This document shows, one piece after another, positions 17,132-25,845 of a DNA stretch of 64,000 nt (positions are counted from its first letter, which is position 1; each line of letters starts with the position of its first letter). The DNA comes from Lewinellaceae bacterium (GTDB lineage Bacteria; Bacteroidota; Bacteroidia; Chitinophagales; Saprospiraceae): contig JACJYA010000006.1 of the NCBI GenBank assembly GCA_020636315.1, positions 248,001 through 312,000 of the forward strand, in the 5' to 3' direction. Under the pieces are notes generated by a model. The model had not been told where the DNA came from. It saw only the letters and a program-made list of their open reading frames with translations, and searched no databases. The position numbers and the translations under genes were made by a program.

Positions 17132-17677
17132 TTAATTCCCGGCCATCAGTTCTACCGGCTCCGCCTCGGAGATTACCAGTGGAATGTCCGCCCGGATAAG
17201 CTTCTGTCGTGATGCGGCCAGCCCTTTGTAGGGTAGTTGATAACGGCGGCGCGCCTCCTCGTCCCAAAGCTCCTGATATGCAGCTATGAGCTCATTATAT
17301 ACCTCCAGGTAAGCCCGGTAACTCGTCCCCCGGTCGTGTTGCAGCGAGATCACCGCTCTTTTGGGCGAGCTTGGCCGGGAAGACAACGCCCCGGGGTTCA
17401 TAATGAATGTCTTCGCCCGGGCGCGAAGCTGGCCCGGCTCTGCCCGCCCTTTTTCTACAAACAGCTCGTTTTGAGCATTAATCCGAACCTGCAGGACATT
17501 CCTGTCCGGGATAGGCCTGGGAGGGGCTTCCGCCCAGGGAGGCAAGCCGACCTGAATACCGGTATCCACTAAAATAGTAGTAGTAACCAGAAAGAAGATG
17601 AGCAGAAGGAAAGCAATGTCTGCCATAGAGCCGGCGTTGATCCGATTTTCCGGCCGGCGATCGTGTTTTTTGAACAT
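17132..17677 (-). CDS. ExbD/TolR-type biopolymer transport protein
   Basis: 181 residues. A basic N-terminus, a single membrane helix with the family's proton-channel aspartate (NAGSMADIAFLLLIFFLVTTTILVDTG, Asp in MADIAF), then a periplasmic domain. With an ExbB/TolQ partner it would couple the proton motive force to outer-membrane uptake or envelope integrity. No ExbB gene is adjacent: the next gene upstream is on the other strand. It belongs to the longer Bacteroidota ExbD type. Confidence 0.88.
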   Translation of the reverse strand: MFKKHDRRPENRINAGSMADIAFLLLIFFLVTTTILVDTGIQVGLPPWAEAPPRPIPDRNVLQVRINAQNELFVEKGRAEPGQLRARAKTFIMNPGALSSRPSSPKRAVISLQHDRGTSYRAYLEVYNELIAAYQELWDEEARRRYQLPYKGLAASRQKLIRADIPLVISEAEPVELMAGN

Positions 17678-17838
17678 AACTCGTAGATTTGGTGAGGTAC
17701 TCCACCCTGAAAAACTTCAGGGCCTGAATAACGGGTAGTTTAAAGACGAGAATGTTTCAAACAGACAGATGCCACGGCGGCCAATTTTGGTGGACGGCCT
17801 TTATTCATTCACACTTTAATACACACCTTAACCATCCA

Positions 17839-18828
17839 ATGCTCAACTTCCTCCATCGCTGGCGTGCCCTCTGGGACCCCAACCGCTACCACGGCTGGGG
17901 CCGGCGCCGCAACTACTTCGAAGGCTGGTATTTCAAGATCGTGGACCCTACTGAACGTTACGCCTTCGCCATCATCCCAGGGATATCCATGGACCAGGAC
18001 GGCAACCGGCACGCATTCATTCAGGTGCTTGACGGAAAGCAATGTACGGCCGCTTATCACAACTTTCCCGCCGAAGCTTTTTTGCCGGCATCCACGCACT
18101 TTGAAGTACAACTCGGCCCGAACCGCTTTTCCGATGGAAAGATGGAACTGGAACTGTCCGAACTCAGGGGGAAACTCCACCTGAAGCATATTTCTCCCTG
18201 GCCCCGGATGCTGGGGGCTCCCGGCATTATGGGCTGGTATTCCTTTGTCCCTTTTATGGAGTGTTACCACGGCGTGGTAAGTCTAAACCACCGCCTGGAG
18301 GGGAGGTTGCAGGTATATGGAAAAGAAGTGGACTTCACCGGAGGAAAAGGTTACATCGAAAAAGACTGGGGGCAGTCCTTCCCATCTTCCTGGATCTGGG
18401 CCCAATGCAACCACTTCGGAGGAGAAAGCAAAATTTCACTGTCGGCCTCTGTAGCCCGAATCCCCTGGGTCGGCAGCCATTTCATCGGGTACATTGTGGG
18501 GTTCCTGCTGAGAGGACGGCTTTACCGATTTGCCACATACACCGGGGCCTCCATGCGCGCCACACTTGGAGACAACGAGGTATTCCTCGCTTTTCGGGAT
18601 AAAAAACACCGGCTGGAAATCGTCGCCCATAAAAAAGGGGGGACGGGGCAGCTGGTATCGCCGCTATCAGGAAATATGGTTGGTAAGGTAAACGAAAGCC
18701 TTCAGGCTACCCTGGAGGTGAAACTTTTTAAGGGGGGACAATTGTTATATTCGGGCGAAGGCCGCCATGCCGGCCTGGAAGTAGCAGGGCCGGCCGAGGA
18801 GCTTCTGACGGCAGAATGGCGCCGTTAG
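17839..18828 (+). CDS. Tocopherol cyclase-like domain protein
   Basis: 329 residues from the ATG at 17839, chosen because the family begins close to HGWGRRRNYFEGWYFKIVD. The sequence matches the tocopherol cyclase-like family: EGWYFKIVDPTERYAFAIIPGISMD, HAFIQVLDG, GAPGIMGWYSFVPFMECYHGVVSL, GKGYIEKDWGQSFPSSWIWAQCNHF (highly characteristic), and a C-terminal beta-rich end. The plant and cyanobacterial enzyme closes the chromanol ring of vitamin E. Here there is no prenyltransferase, methyltransferase or homogentisate gene, so a tocopherol substrate is doubtful; a lipocalin-like lipid-modifying role is more cautious. The gene is single. Confidence 0.85.
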   Translation: MLNFLHRWRALWDPNRYHGWGRRRNYFEGWYFKIVDPTERYAFAIIPGISMDQDGNRHAFIQVLDGKQCTAAYHNFPAEAFLPASTHFEVQLGPNRFSDGKMELELSELRGKLHLKHISPWPRMLGAPGIMGWYSFVPFMECYHGVVSLNHRLEGRLQVYGKEVDFTGGKGYIEKDWGQSFPSSWIWAQCNHFGGESKISLSASVARIPWVGSHFIGYIVGFLLRGRLYRFATYTGASMRATLGDNEVFLAFRDKKHRLEIVAHKKGGTGQLVSPLSGNMVGKVNESLQATLEVKLFKGGQLLYSGEGRHAGLEVAGPAEELLTAEWRR

Positions 18829-18888
18829 TAGATTCCCAAAGCCAAAGTCCTTTTTATTCCTTATTTTTGAAAGACAATGTGTTGAAAG

Positions 18889-19275
18889 ATGAAAAATCCG
18901 TTCCAGCCCTATATCAAGCAGTTTTCCGAGAACAAATTCTGGAAAAAAACCGCACATTTCGCCAAGCAGGCGGGGGTTAAAACGGTCTATTCCGCCCTCC
19001 TCCTTTTCTACGCCTACCGCCGGAAAGAGACCCCTACGTGGGCTAAGAGCATCGTACTGGGCACTCTGGGCTATTTCCTTGCTCCCTTCGACGCACTGCC
19101 GGACCTTACCCCTATCATCGGCTATACCGACGACCTCGGCGTGCTCTCCTTTGGATTGGTTACTATTGCCTGCTATATCAACGAAGGCGTCCGCACCAAC
19201 GCCCGCAAACAACTCGGCCGTTGGTTTAAAGACTACGCGGAAGAGGACCTGCTGGAAGTGGATTCGAAATTGTAA
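18889..19275 (+). CDS. DUF1232 (YkvA-like) membrane protein
   Basis: 128 residues. The core ARK...SIVLGTLGYFLAPFDALPDLTPIIGYTDDLGVLSFGLVTIACYINEGVR carries the DUF1232 signature YxxxPxDxxPDxxPxxGxxDD and one or two membrane helices. Function is not established. A perfect -7 box (TATTTTTG, 18862-18869) lies about 20 bases upstream of the ATG, but no -33 TTG is present. Confidence 0.88.
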   Translation: MKNPFQPYIKQFSENKFWKKTAHFAKQAGVKTVYSALLLFYAYRRKETPTWAKSIVLGTLGYFLAPFDALPDLTPIIGYTDDLGVLSFGLVTIACYINEGVRTNARKQLGRWFKDYAEEDLLEVDSKL

Positions 19276-19511
19276 ATCATGAATCGCACATCATAAATCA
19301 TAATTCCTCCCTCCCCTCCCTCCATGTTAAAATCATTCCAAATTAGGGCAAACACTTTTCTGATTATTTGTTTTTTTGCAACTTTGAGTTGTAACTTCAG
19401 AACTTACCTGTCTCTACCCTAACCTTGTACAATCCCAAAAGCTTGCCTGATTTATGGCTCAGAAGGACATAGCCATAAGATTCTATGGTATTAACAGAAA
19501 ATCATTTTCCC

Positions 19512-20816
19512 ATGAGATACGACGCTATCAACCCTGGCTTATTTCAACTAAACCGCAAGCGCTTCATGCGCAAAATGCAACCGGACTCCATTGCCATCTT
19601 TCAGTCGAACGACCTGATGCCGCGCAGCGGAGATACGTTCTTCCCTTTCCGCCAGAACTCTGGCCTGTTTTACCTCTCCGGGCTAGACCAGGAAGAAACG
19701 GTGCTTGTATTGTTCCCGGATTGCATCAAGGAAGGGTTTCAGGAACTGGCTTTTATCAAGCGTAATGATGAACATACTGCTCTTTGGGAAGGCCAGAAAT
19801 ACGACAAGGAGCAAGCCAGTAAAGTATCCGGCATAGAAAAGATATACTGGCTCGATGAAATGGATAAGATACTTCATGAACTCATCCTGCTGGCCAAGCG
19901 CATCTACCTCAACCTTAACGAACACGACCGCTTCCAGTCGGAGGTCCTTCCCAAAGATGTCCGGTATGCTCACTGGCTTATGGAACGCTACCCGCTGCAT
20001 AAATACCACCGTTCTCAGCCTATTCTCAAGAAGTTGGCCATGGTCAAATCTCCGCTTGAAATAGAGCTCATTCAACGGTCCATTGACATTACCGGTAAAG
20101 CTTTTCGCAGAGTCCTGGAAAAAACACGCCCCGGCGTGATGGAATACCAGCTTGAAGCCGAAGTCGTGCACGAATTCATTTCCAACGGCGCCAACGGCCA
20201 TGCCTATGAACCGATCGTTGCCAGCGGAAAGAACACCTGTGTCTTACACTACGTCAGCAACAATCAAAAATGCCAGGATGGCGACCTGCTGCTGCTCGAC
20301 TTCGGCGCAGAATATGCCAATTATGCTGCGGACCTCAGCCGCACTATTCCGGTCAACGGCCAGTTTTCGCCCCGGCAACGTAGTGTTTACGATGCCGTCT
20401 TGCGGGTACTCAAAGGTGCTCGGCAAATGCTCGTCCCCGGCGTCACCATTGAAGAATACCACAGGGAAGTAGGTAAAATGGTAGAGAGCGAGCTTTTGAA
20501 GCTCAAACTGCTGGACAAGGCGGATATCAAAAATCAAAACGAAAAATACCCGGCCTATAAAAAATTCTTTATGCACGGCACCTCCCATCATCTGGGCCTA
20601 GACGTACATGACCTTTCCAACCGTTATGACCCCATACAGGCAGGTATGGTATTCACCTGCGAGCCCGGTATCTACATCCGCGAGGAAGGACTGGGTATCC
20701 GGCTGGAAAATGACATCCTGGTCACCGACCACGGGCCGGTTGACCTGATGGCCGATATTCCCATCGAAGCAGAGGCCATTGAAGAGGCCATGAATGCCGA
20801 GGTGATGGCGCCGTAA
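19512..20816 (+). CDS. pepP: Xaa-Pro aminopeptidase (aminopeptidase P)
   Basis: 434 residues from the ATG at 19512; an ATG at 19485 would add nine residues that do not fit the family start MRYDAINPGLF. N-terminal AMP_N domain (FMRKMQPDSIAIFQSNDLMPRSGDTFFPFRQNSGLFYLSGLDQEE) and the C-terminal pita-bread metallopeptidase domain with all five dinuclear metal ligands: DFGAEYANYAADLSRT (two Asp), HGTSHHLGLDVHD (His), TCEPGIYI (Glu) and GIRLENDILV (Glu). Removes N-terminal residues preceding proline. Single gene; length as in E. coli PepP. Confidence 0.95.
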   Translation: MRYDAINPGLFQLNRKRFMRKMQPDSIAIFQSNDLMPRSGDTFFPFRQNSGLFYLSGLDQEETVLVLFPDCIKEGFQELAFIKRNDEHTALWEGQKYDKEQASKVSGIEKIYWLDEMDKILHELILLAKRIYLNLNEHDRFQSEVLPKDVRYAHWLMERYPLHKYHRSQPILKKLAMVKSPLEIELIQRSIDITGKAFRRVLEKTRPGVMEYQLEAEVVHEFISNGANGHAYEPIVASGKNTCVLHYVSNNQKCQDGDLLLLDFGAEYANYAADLSRTIPVNGQFSPRQRSVYDAVLRVLKGARQMLVPGVTIEEYHREVGKMVESELLKLKLLDKADIKNQNEKYPAYKKFFMHGTSHHLGLDVHDLSNRYDPIQAGMVFTCEPGIYIREEGLGIRLENDILVTDHGPVDLMADIPIEAEAIEEAMNAEVMAP

Positions 20817-20863
20817 AGGGTAGCCCTTTAATTGCCATCTCATTCAACCAGATCGAACCCAAT

Positions 20864-21478
20864 ATGACGGACCCCCGTAAAAAACTTCCCCTTGACCAGG
20901 ATATCCTTCAGTTGCTGCAGGAACGGGACCAACGGGCCATTACGCTGTTGTATGAGTATTACTCACCGGCACTCTATAACATCATTCTGCAATTGGTAAG
21001 GGTGGAAACTGTGGCAGAGGAAGTCTTGCAAGACGCCTTCCTGAAGATCTGGGAAAAAGCAGAACAATACGACCCCCAAAAAGGCAGGTTGTTTACCTGG
21101 ATGGCCAGGATCTGCCGAAACTTAGCCATAGACACGTTGCGATCCGGGCAATTCAAAAGGGGAAATAAAACCGACACTCTTCCGGATTCCGTATATCATG
21201 ATGAGAACCTTACCCAGCAACCAGAAGAAACAGACCCGGGTTTGAGAAGGATAGTCAGTAAAATGGACGAACAAAGCCGCAAGGTCATCGACCTGTTGTT
21301 CTTCCAGGACTACACCCAGAGCGAGGCCAGCGAGCATCTTGGCATTCCTTTGGGTACGGTCAAGTCGAGGTCCAGAAAAGCCATTCAGGACCTGCGCGCT
21401 ATCCTTAAAAACGAAGGATTGGTTTCATTTTTATTACTTTCACTGATCGAAACGTTGAGAAGATACCTTGGATATTAA
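20864..21478 (+). CDS. ECF RNA polymerase sigma factor (sigma-K-like) paired with anti-sigma
   Basis: 204 residues. Region 2 (RAITLLYEYYSPALYNIILQLVRVETVAEEVLQDAFLKIWEKAEQYDPQKGRLFTWMARICRNLAIDTLRS) and region 4 (KVIDLLFFQDYTQSEASEHLGIPLGTVKSRSRKAIQDLR) are intact. Its last 11 bases overlap the start of the next gene, a membrane anti-sigma factor, which implies translational coupling and a fixed ratio of the pair. The sigma factor is expected to be held at the membrane until a signal destroys the anti-sigma. Confidence 0.95.
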   Translation: MTDPRKKLPLDQDILQLLQERDQRAITLLYEYYSPALYNIILQLVRVETVAEEVLQDAFLKIWEKAEQYDPQKGRLFTWMARICRNLAIDTLRSGQFKRGNKTDTLPDSVYHDENLTQQPEETDPGLRRIVSKMDEQSRKVIDLLFFQDYTQSEASEHLGIPLGTVKSRSRKAIQDLRAILKNEGLVSFLLLSLIETLRRYLGY

Positions 21479-22250
21479 AGCCTACATAGCATCCGGCATT
21501 CTGGAGCAATATGTTCTGGGAAAACTCTCCCCGCAGGAAGAGGCTGAGGTGGAGCAAAATGCCGAACAGTATCCTGAGATCAGACAAGAGCTCACCGCCA
21601 TTGAAGTGGCTCTCGAGGAATATGCGTTATTGCATGGAAAGACACCCCCGCCCGGCGTATTATCGGCTATCCTCCAGCGGCTGCATACCGAAGAGGGGGC
21701 CGGCGCCAAACCATCAGAAAGGCGCCTGAAAGTGTTGGGATATGCCGCCGGCCTGCTCCTGGTAGCGGCAGTAGCCGGCATGCTGGCCCTTTACCAGGCA
21801 AACCGCCGGCAACATGGGGCCATTGCCAGCCTGAATCAACAGCTCATCCAAACGCAGCAGTCTTGCGACAGCATTCAGAACACAGCACAAAGGATGGAAA
21901 GCCTCCTGGATTTTGTAAGGGATCCTTCCACACGGGCCATAGTTATGGCAAGCACCGGGCTGGTTCCAGATGCAGTAGCCACCGTTTTTTACAATGCTGA
22001 GAACCAGCGTTCTTTAATAGGTGTAGAGCAGCTGCCCACTCCCGAAGCCGGTAAGCAGTATCAACTCTGGGCCATTACAGAGGGCGGGCCGGTAAGCATG
22101 GGGGTTTTTGAACTGCCCGAAGCCGGGCGGCCGCTTCAGGAGGTTTCATTTGTGGAAGGAGCCCAGGCCTTTGCCGTCACGCTGGAAAACCGGGGAGGCA
22201 GCCCCACGCCGACACTGGATCAGATGTATGTCCTGGGCAACAATAGCTAA
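21468..22250 (+). CDS. Membrane anti-sigma factor, RskA type
   Basis: 260 residues, starting at a TTG codon (21468-21470) inside the end of the sigma gene; the next ATG is far inside the domain. N-terminal anti-sigma helices (AYIASGILEQYVLGKLSPQEEAEVEQNAEQYPEIRQEL, no zinc ligands), a membrane helix around residues 88-108 (GYAAGLLLVAAVAGMLAL), a short coiled segment, and a C-terminal RskA beta domain (AVATVFYNAENQRSLIGVEQLPTPEAGKQYQLWAITEGGPVSMGVF...FAVTLENRGGSPTP). This is the standard partner of the upstream ECF factor; the outer domain likely senses envelope state. Confidence 0.93.
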   Translation: MDIKAYIASGILEQYVLGKLSPQEEAEVEQNAEQYPEIRQELTAIEVALEEYALLHGKTPPPGVLSAILQRLHTEEGAGAKPSERRLKVLGYAAGLLLVAAVAGMLALYQANRRQHGAIASLNQQLIQTQQSCDSIQNTAQRMESLLDFVRDPSTRAIVMASTGLVPDAVATVFYNAENQRSLIGVEQLPTPEAGKQYQLWAITEGGPVSMGVFELPEAGRPLQEVSFVEGAQAFAVTLENRGGSPTPTLDQMYVLGNNS

Positions 22251-22340
22251 CCGGCCCGTAAGAATTGAGTTGAAAATAAGGGCGGGCAGGCCTTGATTCC
22301 TTTTCCTTTTTATTACGGGCCACATGAATGTAGCCCGTCC

Positions 22341-22375
22341 AAAAAGAAAGGGAGTAAGCGTTCGCTCACTCCCTT
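22341..22375 (-). terminator. Terminator of the atpD-atpC transcript
   Basis: On the minus strand arms AAGGGAGT (22375-22368) and ACTCCCTT (22355-22348) form an 8-base stem with a part-paired loop, followed by TCTTTTT. It lies about 55 bases past the atpC stop. A second hairpin (GGGC-ACAT arms, 22318-22337) follows without a T-run. Confidence 0.75.
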
Positions 22376-22429
22376 ATATACTCAGCAAAATGACTTTTCT
22401 CTTTGTCAGAAGGCCAAGCCACGTCAGCG

Positions 22430-22747
22430 TCAGCCGTTCAGTCCATTCTCCACCCCCGTAACCAGAAGTGAGATCTCATTATTCAGCACTTCAATGAATC
22501 CACTCTTAATGTCGAAAACCAGCGTTTTTCCCGCTTCATTGCTCTCCTTGATTGCTCCGCTTTCAATATCGAAGTACCGATATCCTCCGCCGGCAGTAAC
22601 AATAGAGACCTTTCCTTCTTCGAGAGAGGAAACGATAGGAGCGTGGTTATTCAGTACCTGAAAAGCGCCCTGGCTGCCCGGCACTTTTACCGAATTGATA
22701 TTGCCTTGGAAGATTTCCTTTTCCGGGGTAAGAACAGAGATGTTCAT
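22430..22747 (-). CDS. atpC: ATP synthase F1 epsilon subunit
   Basis: 105 residues from the ATG at 22745-22747 (MNISVLTPEKEIFQGNINSVKVPGSQGAFQVLNNHAPIVSSLEEG). Only the N-terminal beta-sandwich plus a very short tail is present: the regulatory C-terminal two-helix domain of E. coli epsilon is missing, as is usual in Bacteroidota. It is cotranscribed with atpD, 105 bases downstream. The other ATP synthase genes are not in the window, so the operon is split, a known Bacteroidota arrangement. Confidence 0.95.
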   Translation of the reverse strand: MNISVLTPEKEIFQGNINSVKVPGSQGAFQVLNNHAPIVSSLEEGKVSIVTAGGGYRYFDIESGAIKESNEAGKTLVFDIKSGFIEVLNNEISLLVTGVENGLNG

Positions 22748-22852
22748 AACAAACTTTAGATTTGAGGGCACAAGCAGTGCCTCTGTTTTTATTTAGGAAA
22801 GGGCAACCGCAAGCTGCCCTTTTTCCTTTCTGGCATTTTCGGCCTATGGCCT

Positions 22853-24370
22853 TTAATTTGCTTCCGCTTCCTTCAGCATCTTCTCTCCCGCCTCGATCGC
22901 TTCATCGATCGACCCCTTGAGGTTGAAAGCGGCTTCCGGGTACTGGTCCACCTCACCGTCGATGATCATGTTGAATCCACGGATAGTCTCCTCGATGGGC
23001 ACCATTGTTCCCGGGATACCGGTAAAGGCTTCCGCCACGTGGAACGGCTGAGAAAGAAAGCGCTGTACGCGGCGGGCGCGGTGCACCACCAGTTTGTCTT
23101 CATCCGAGAGTTCTTCCATACCCAGGATGGCAATGATATCCTGAAGTTCATTGTAGCGCTGCAGGATGTTCTTCACGCGCTGAGCGCAGTCGTAGTGCTC
23201 GTCTCCAATGATGGCCGGGTCGAGAATGCGGGAGGTGGAATCCAGCGGGTCCACAGCCGGGTAAATGCCCTGAGCGGCGATCTTACGGCTCAGTACCGTG
23301 GTGGCATCCAGGTGGGCGAAGGTCGTTGCCGGGGCGGGGTCGGTAAGGTCATCCGCCGGTACGTAAACGGCCTGTACAGAGGTGATGGACCCCCTCTTGG
23401 TGGAGGTAATGCGCTCCTGCATAAGGCCCATCTCGGTAGCCAGGGTAGGCTGGTATCCCACAGCAGAAGGCATCCGGCCCAGAAGTGCAGATACCTCAGA
23501 ACCAGCCTGCGTGAAACGGAAGATATTATCGATAAAGAAAAGGATATCACGGCCGCCCATAGGGTCGTTCATATCGCCGTCACGATAGTATTCGGCAATG
23601 GTCAGCCCGGAAAGGGCCACACGGGCGCGGGCTCCGGGAGGTTCGTTCATCTGGCCGAAAACGAAGGTGGCTTTGGAATCCTTCAACTCTTTCATATCCA
23701 CTTTGCTCAGGTCCCATCCGCCTTCTTCCATAGACTTCATGAAACCCTCGCCATATTTGATGATACCCGCTTCCAGCATTTCCCGCATCAGGTCATTACC
23801 TTCACGGGTACGCTCGCCTACTCCGGCAAACACGGAAATTCCTTCGTATCCCTTGGCAATATTATTGATCAGTTCCTGAATGAGTACGGTCTTACCTACA
23901 CCGGCGCCTCCAAACAGGCCGATCTTTCCGCCTTTCAGATACGGCTCGATCAGGTCAATAACTTTGATGCCCGTATAGAGCACCTCTTTTTCCACGGAAA
24001 GCTCTTCGTAGGTTGGTGGCTTGCGGTGGATAGGCGCAGACTGGTCTTTGGCCACGGGGCCGATGCCATCGATGGCTTCTCCCACGACATTGAAGAGGCG
24101 CCCTTTGATCGCTTCGCCGATCGGCATGGCAATGTTCTTGCCGGTATCGACCACTTCGGTGCCACGCGTAAGCCCGTCGGTCGAGTCCATGGCAATCGCC
24201 CGGACGCTATCTTCACCGAGGTGTTGCTGGACTTCCAGCACCAGGGTTTCCCCGTTGGGGCGCTGGATCTCGAGTGCATTCAGAATTTCGGGGAGTTTGG
24301 AACCTTCCTTGGAGAAGCTTACGTCCACCACAGGGCCGATAACCTGCTTGACTTGACCTGTGTTTGCCAT
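22853..24370 (-). CDS. atpD: ATP synthase F1 beta subunit
   Basis: 505 residues from the ATG at 24368-24370 (MANTGQVKQVIGPVVDVSF); the longer frame has no family match upstream. Catalytic subunit: Walker A GGAGVGKT, GVGERTREGNDLMREM (catalytic Glu), Walker B DILFFIDNIFRFTQAGSEVSALLGRMPSAVGYQPTLATEMG, and the DELSEED-like loop IAILGMEELSDEDKLVVHRARR. Normal length. A canonical promoter lies about 50 bases upstream. Confidence 0.98.
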   Translation of the reverse strand: MANTGQVKQVIGPVVDVSFSKEGSKLPEILNALEIQRPNGETLVLEVQQHLGEDSVRAIAMDSTDGLTRGTEVVDTGKNIAMPIGEAIKGRLFNVVGEAIDGIGPVAKDQSAPIHRKPPTYEELSVEKEVLYTGIKVIDLIEPYLKGGKIGLFGGAGVGKTVLIQELINNIAKGYEGISVFAGVGERTREGNDLMREMLEAGIIKYGEGFMKSMEEGGWDLSKVDMKELKDSKATFVFGQMNEPPGARARVALSGLTIAEYYRDGDMNDPMGGRDILFFIDNIFRFTQAGSEVSALLGRMPSAVGYQPTLATEMGLMQERITSTKRGSITSVQAVYVPADDLTDPAPATTFAHLDATTVLSRKIAAQGIYPAVDPLDSTSRILDPAIIGDEHYDCAQRVKNILQRYNELQDIIAILGMEELSDEDKLVVHRARRVQRFLSQPFHVAEAFTGIPGTMVPIEETIRGFNMIIDGEVDQYPEAAFNLKGSIDEAIEAGEKMLKEAEAN

Positions 24371-24777
24371 ATTTTTGCGAGTATTTTCTAGTAAAAATGA
24401 ATGGATTCTCAAAAATCGCTGCAAATTTAGGCTTTTGTACTGATAATCAAAAGAGAATTCATTCCTGAATCTCGCAAAAAACGGCCATTTTAGGGGTTGT
24501 TCTTATGGGCGGAAATTCGGCAAAAAACGAAAAAGCCTATTAAATCAGAATAAATAATCAGGAGGCTGTGATTTCTCCGAAATTTATTCTAACCCATAGC
24601 GGGTTGCCGTATTTTATTTACTCTGCCCCGCCAGTTGGGCCGAACCAAAAATTTTTTCCGCCGGCCGGCTTTTTTCAGCCACTTGCGCGAAAAGTACTTA
24701 ACAGCTGGCCTTTCCATCACTGGTGCCAGCATAATATTTGCACAACATTTTTCGGGAAAGGCCGTAGTTTTGAATTC
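24371..24777. other. Intergenic region between divergent atpD and glycosyltransferase genes
   Basis: About 407 bases. It holds the atpD promoter on the minus strand. Toward the other gene a perfect plus-strand -7 box TAGTTTTG (24765-24772) lies only five bases before the glycosyltransferase ATG, which would give a nearly leaderless transcript. No TTG lies at the right -33 distance. No small gene is recognised in the rest. Confidence 0.45.
24422..24450 (-). promoter_or_regulatory. atpD promoter
   Basis: On the minus strand TTG (24450-24448), an 18-base spacer and a perfect TAAATTTG (24429-24422). The expected start near 24415 gives a leader of about 45 bases. Confidence 0.65.
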
Positions 24778-25776
24778 ATGATCAGCATCCTGTTGCCGGT
24801 TTTTAACAATGGGCCCTTCCTTGAAGAATGCCTGGATTCCATACTGTCCCAATCGGAAACCGGTTGGGAGTTGATTGCCGTCGATGACTACTCTACCGAT
24901 AACAGCCGGAAGATCATTCAACGCTTTGCGCTCCGGGACTCCCGCATCCGGATGCGCCGCAATACCGGCCCCAAAGGCATCATCCCCGCTCTGCGCCTGG
25001 CCCTGAAATACAGCCGCGGCAGCTACATCACCCGTATGGACGCCGACGACCTCATGCCTGCCGATAAACTCCGGCGGCTGAAGCGGTTGCTGCAGGAACA
25101 CGGCCCTAGCTGCATCGCTACCGGAAAAGTCCGCTATTTTTCGGAAGGAGAACTGGGAGAAGGGTATCGGAAATACGAGCGCTGGCTAAACGGGCTGATG
25201 GACAACGGCCGGCATTACGAAGAGATCTATAAAGAGTGCCCCCTGCCTTCTCCCTGCTGGATGGCTTATCGGGAAGCCCTTCTCATCTGCGGCGCCTTCG
25301 GCAGAGATGTTTATCCTGAAGACTACGACCTGGCCTTCCGCTTTTACAAACACCGGCTGCGGATCGTGGCATCAGGAGAAGTGCTGCACCTTTGGCGCGA
25401 CCATTCCGGCAGGGCATCCCGAAACCAACCGGCTTACGCCGACCCTACTTTCCTGGGGTTAAAACTGAAGTACTTTCTGGAGATCGACCATCGGCCGGGG
25501 CGGCCCCTTGTGGTATGGGGTGCAGGGCGAAAGGGCAAGAGCACCGCCAAATTCCTGCAGCAGGAAGGTGTCCATTTTTCCTGGGTGTGCAATACGCCCT
25601 CAAAATGGGGAAAAGACATCTATGGCATCCGCATACAACCGGTTGAAGCCATCGCTTCCCTGGATAATCCCCAGGTGATCGTATTGGTAGCTGCCCCGGA
25701 TGCTCAACCCGGTATCAGAATGCAATTGCAGGAATGGGGGTTGGAAACCCGAAAAAATTTCTTTTTCTTTTCCTAG
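24778..25776 (+). CDS. Family 2 glycosyltransferase with C-terminal Rossmann-like domain
   Basis: 332 residues from the ATG at 24778 (MISILLPVFNNGPFLEECLDSILSQ), the usual GT2 start; the upstream extension is not coding-like. GT-A fold: VDDYSTDNS, RNTGPKGIIPALRLALKYSRGSYITRMDADDL (metal-binding DxD), and PSPCWMAYREALLICGAFGRDVYPEDYDLAFRF (acceptor ED). The last 90 residues (VVWGAGRKGKSTAKFLQQEGVHFSWVCN...VIVLVAAPDAQPGI) look like a nucleotide-binding Rossmann unit of the type fused to some sugar-transfer proteins. Sugar and acceptor cannot be told. It is not in a polysaccharide cluster. Confidence 0.88.
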   Translation: MISILLPVFNNGPFLEECLDSILSQSETGWELIAVDDYSTDNSRKIIQRFALRDSRIRMRRNTGPKGIIPALRLALKYSRGSYITRMDADDLMPADKLRRLKRLLQEHGPSCIATGKVRYFSEGELGEGYRKYERWLNGLMDNGRHYEEIYKECPLPSPCWMAYREALLICGAFGRDVYPEDYDLAFRFYKHRLRIVASGEVLHLWRDHSGRASRNQPAYADPTFLGLKLKYFLEIDHRPGRPLVVWGAGRKGKSTAKFLQQEGVHFSWVCNTPSKWGKDIYGIRIQPVEAIASLDNPQVIVLVAAPDAQPGIRMQLQEWGLETRKNFFFFS

Positions 25777-25845
25777 TATTTTGTCGGGGAAAACGAATAA
25801 CGAATTTTAGCCGGCTCACAGAGACGGCCAACGATCAACGAAAAC

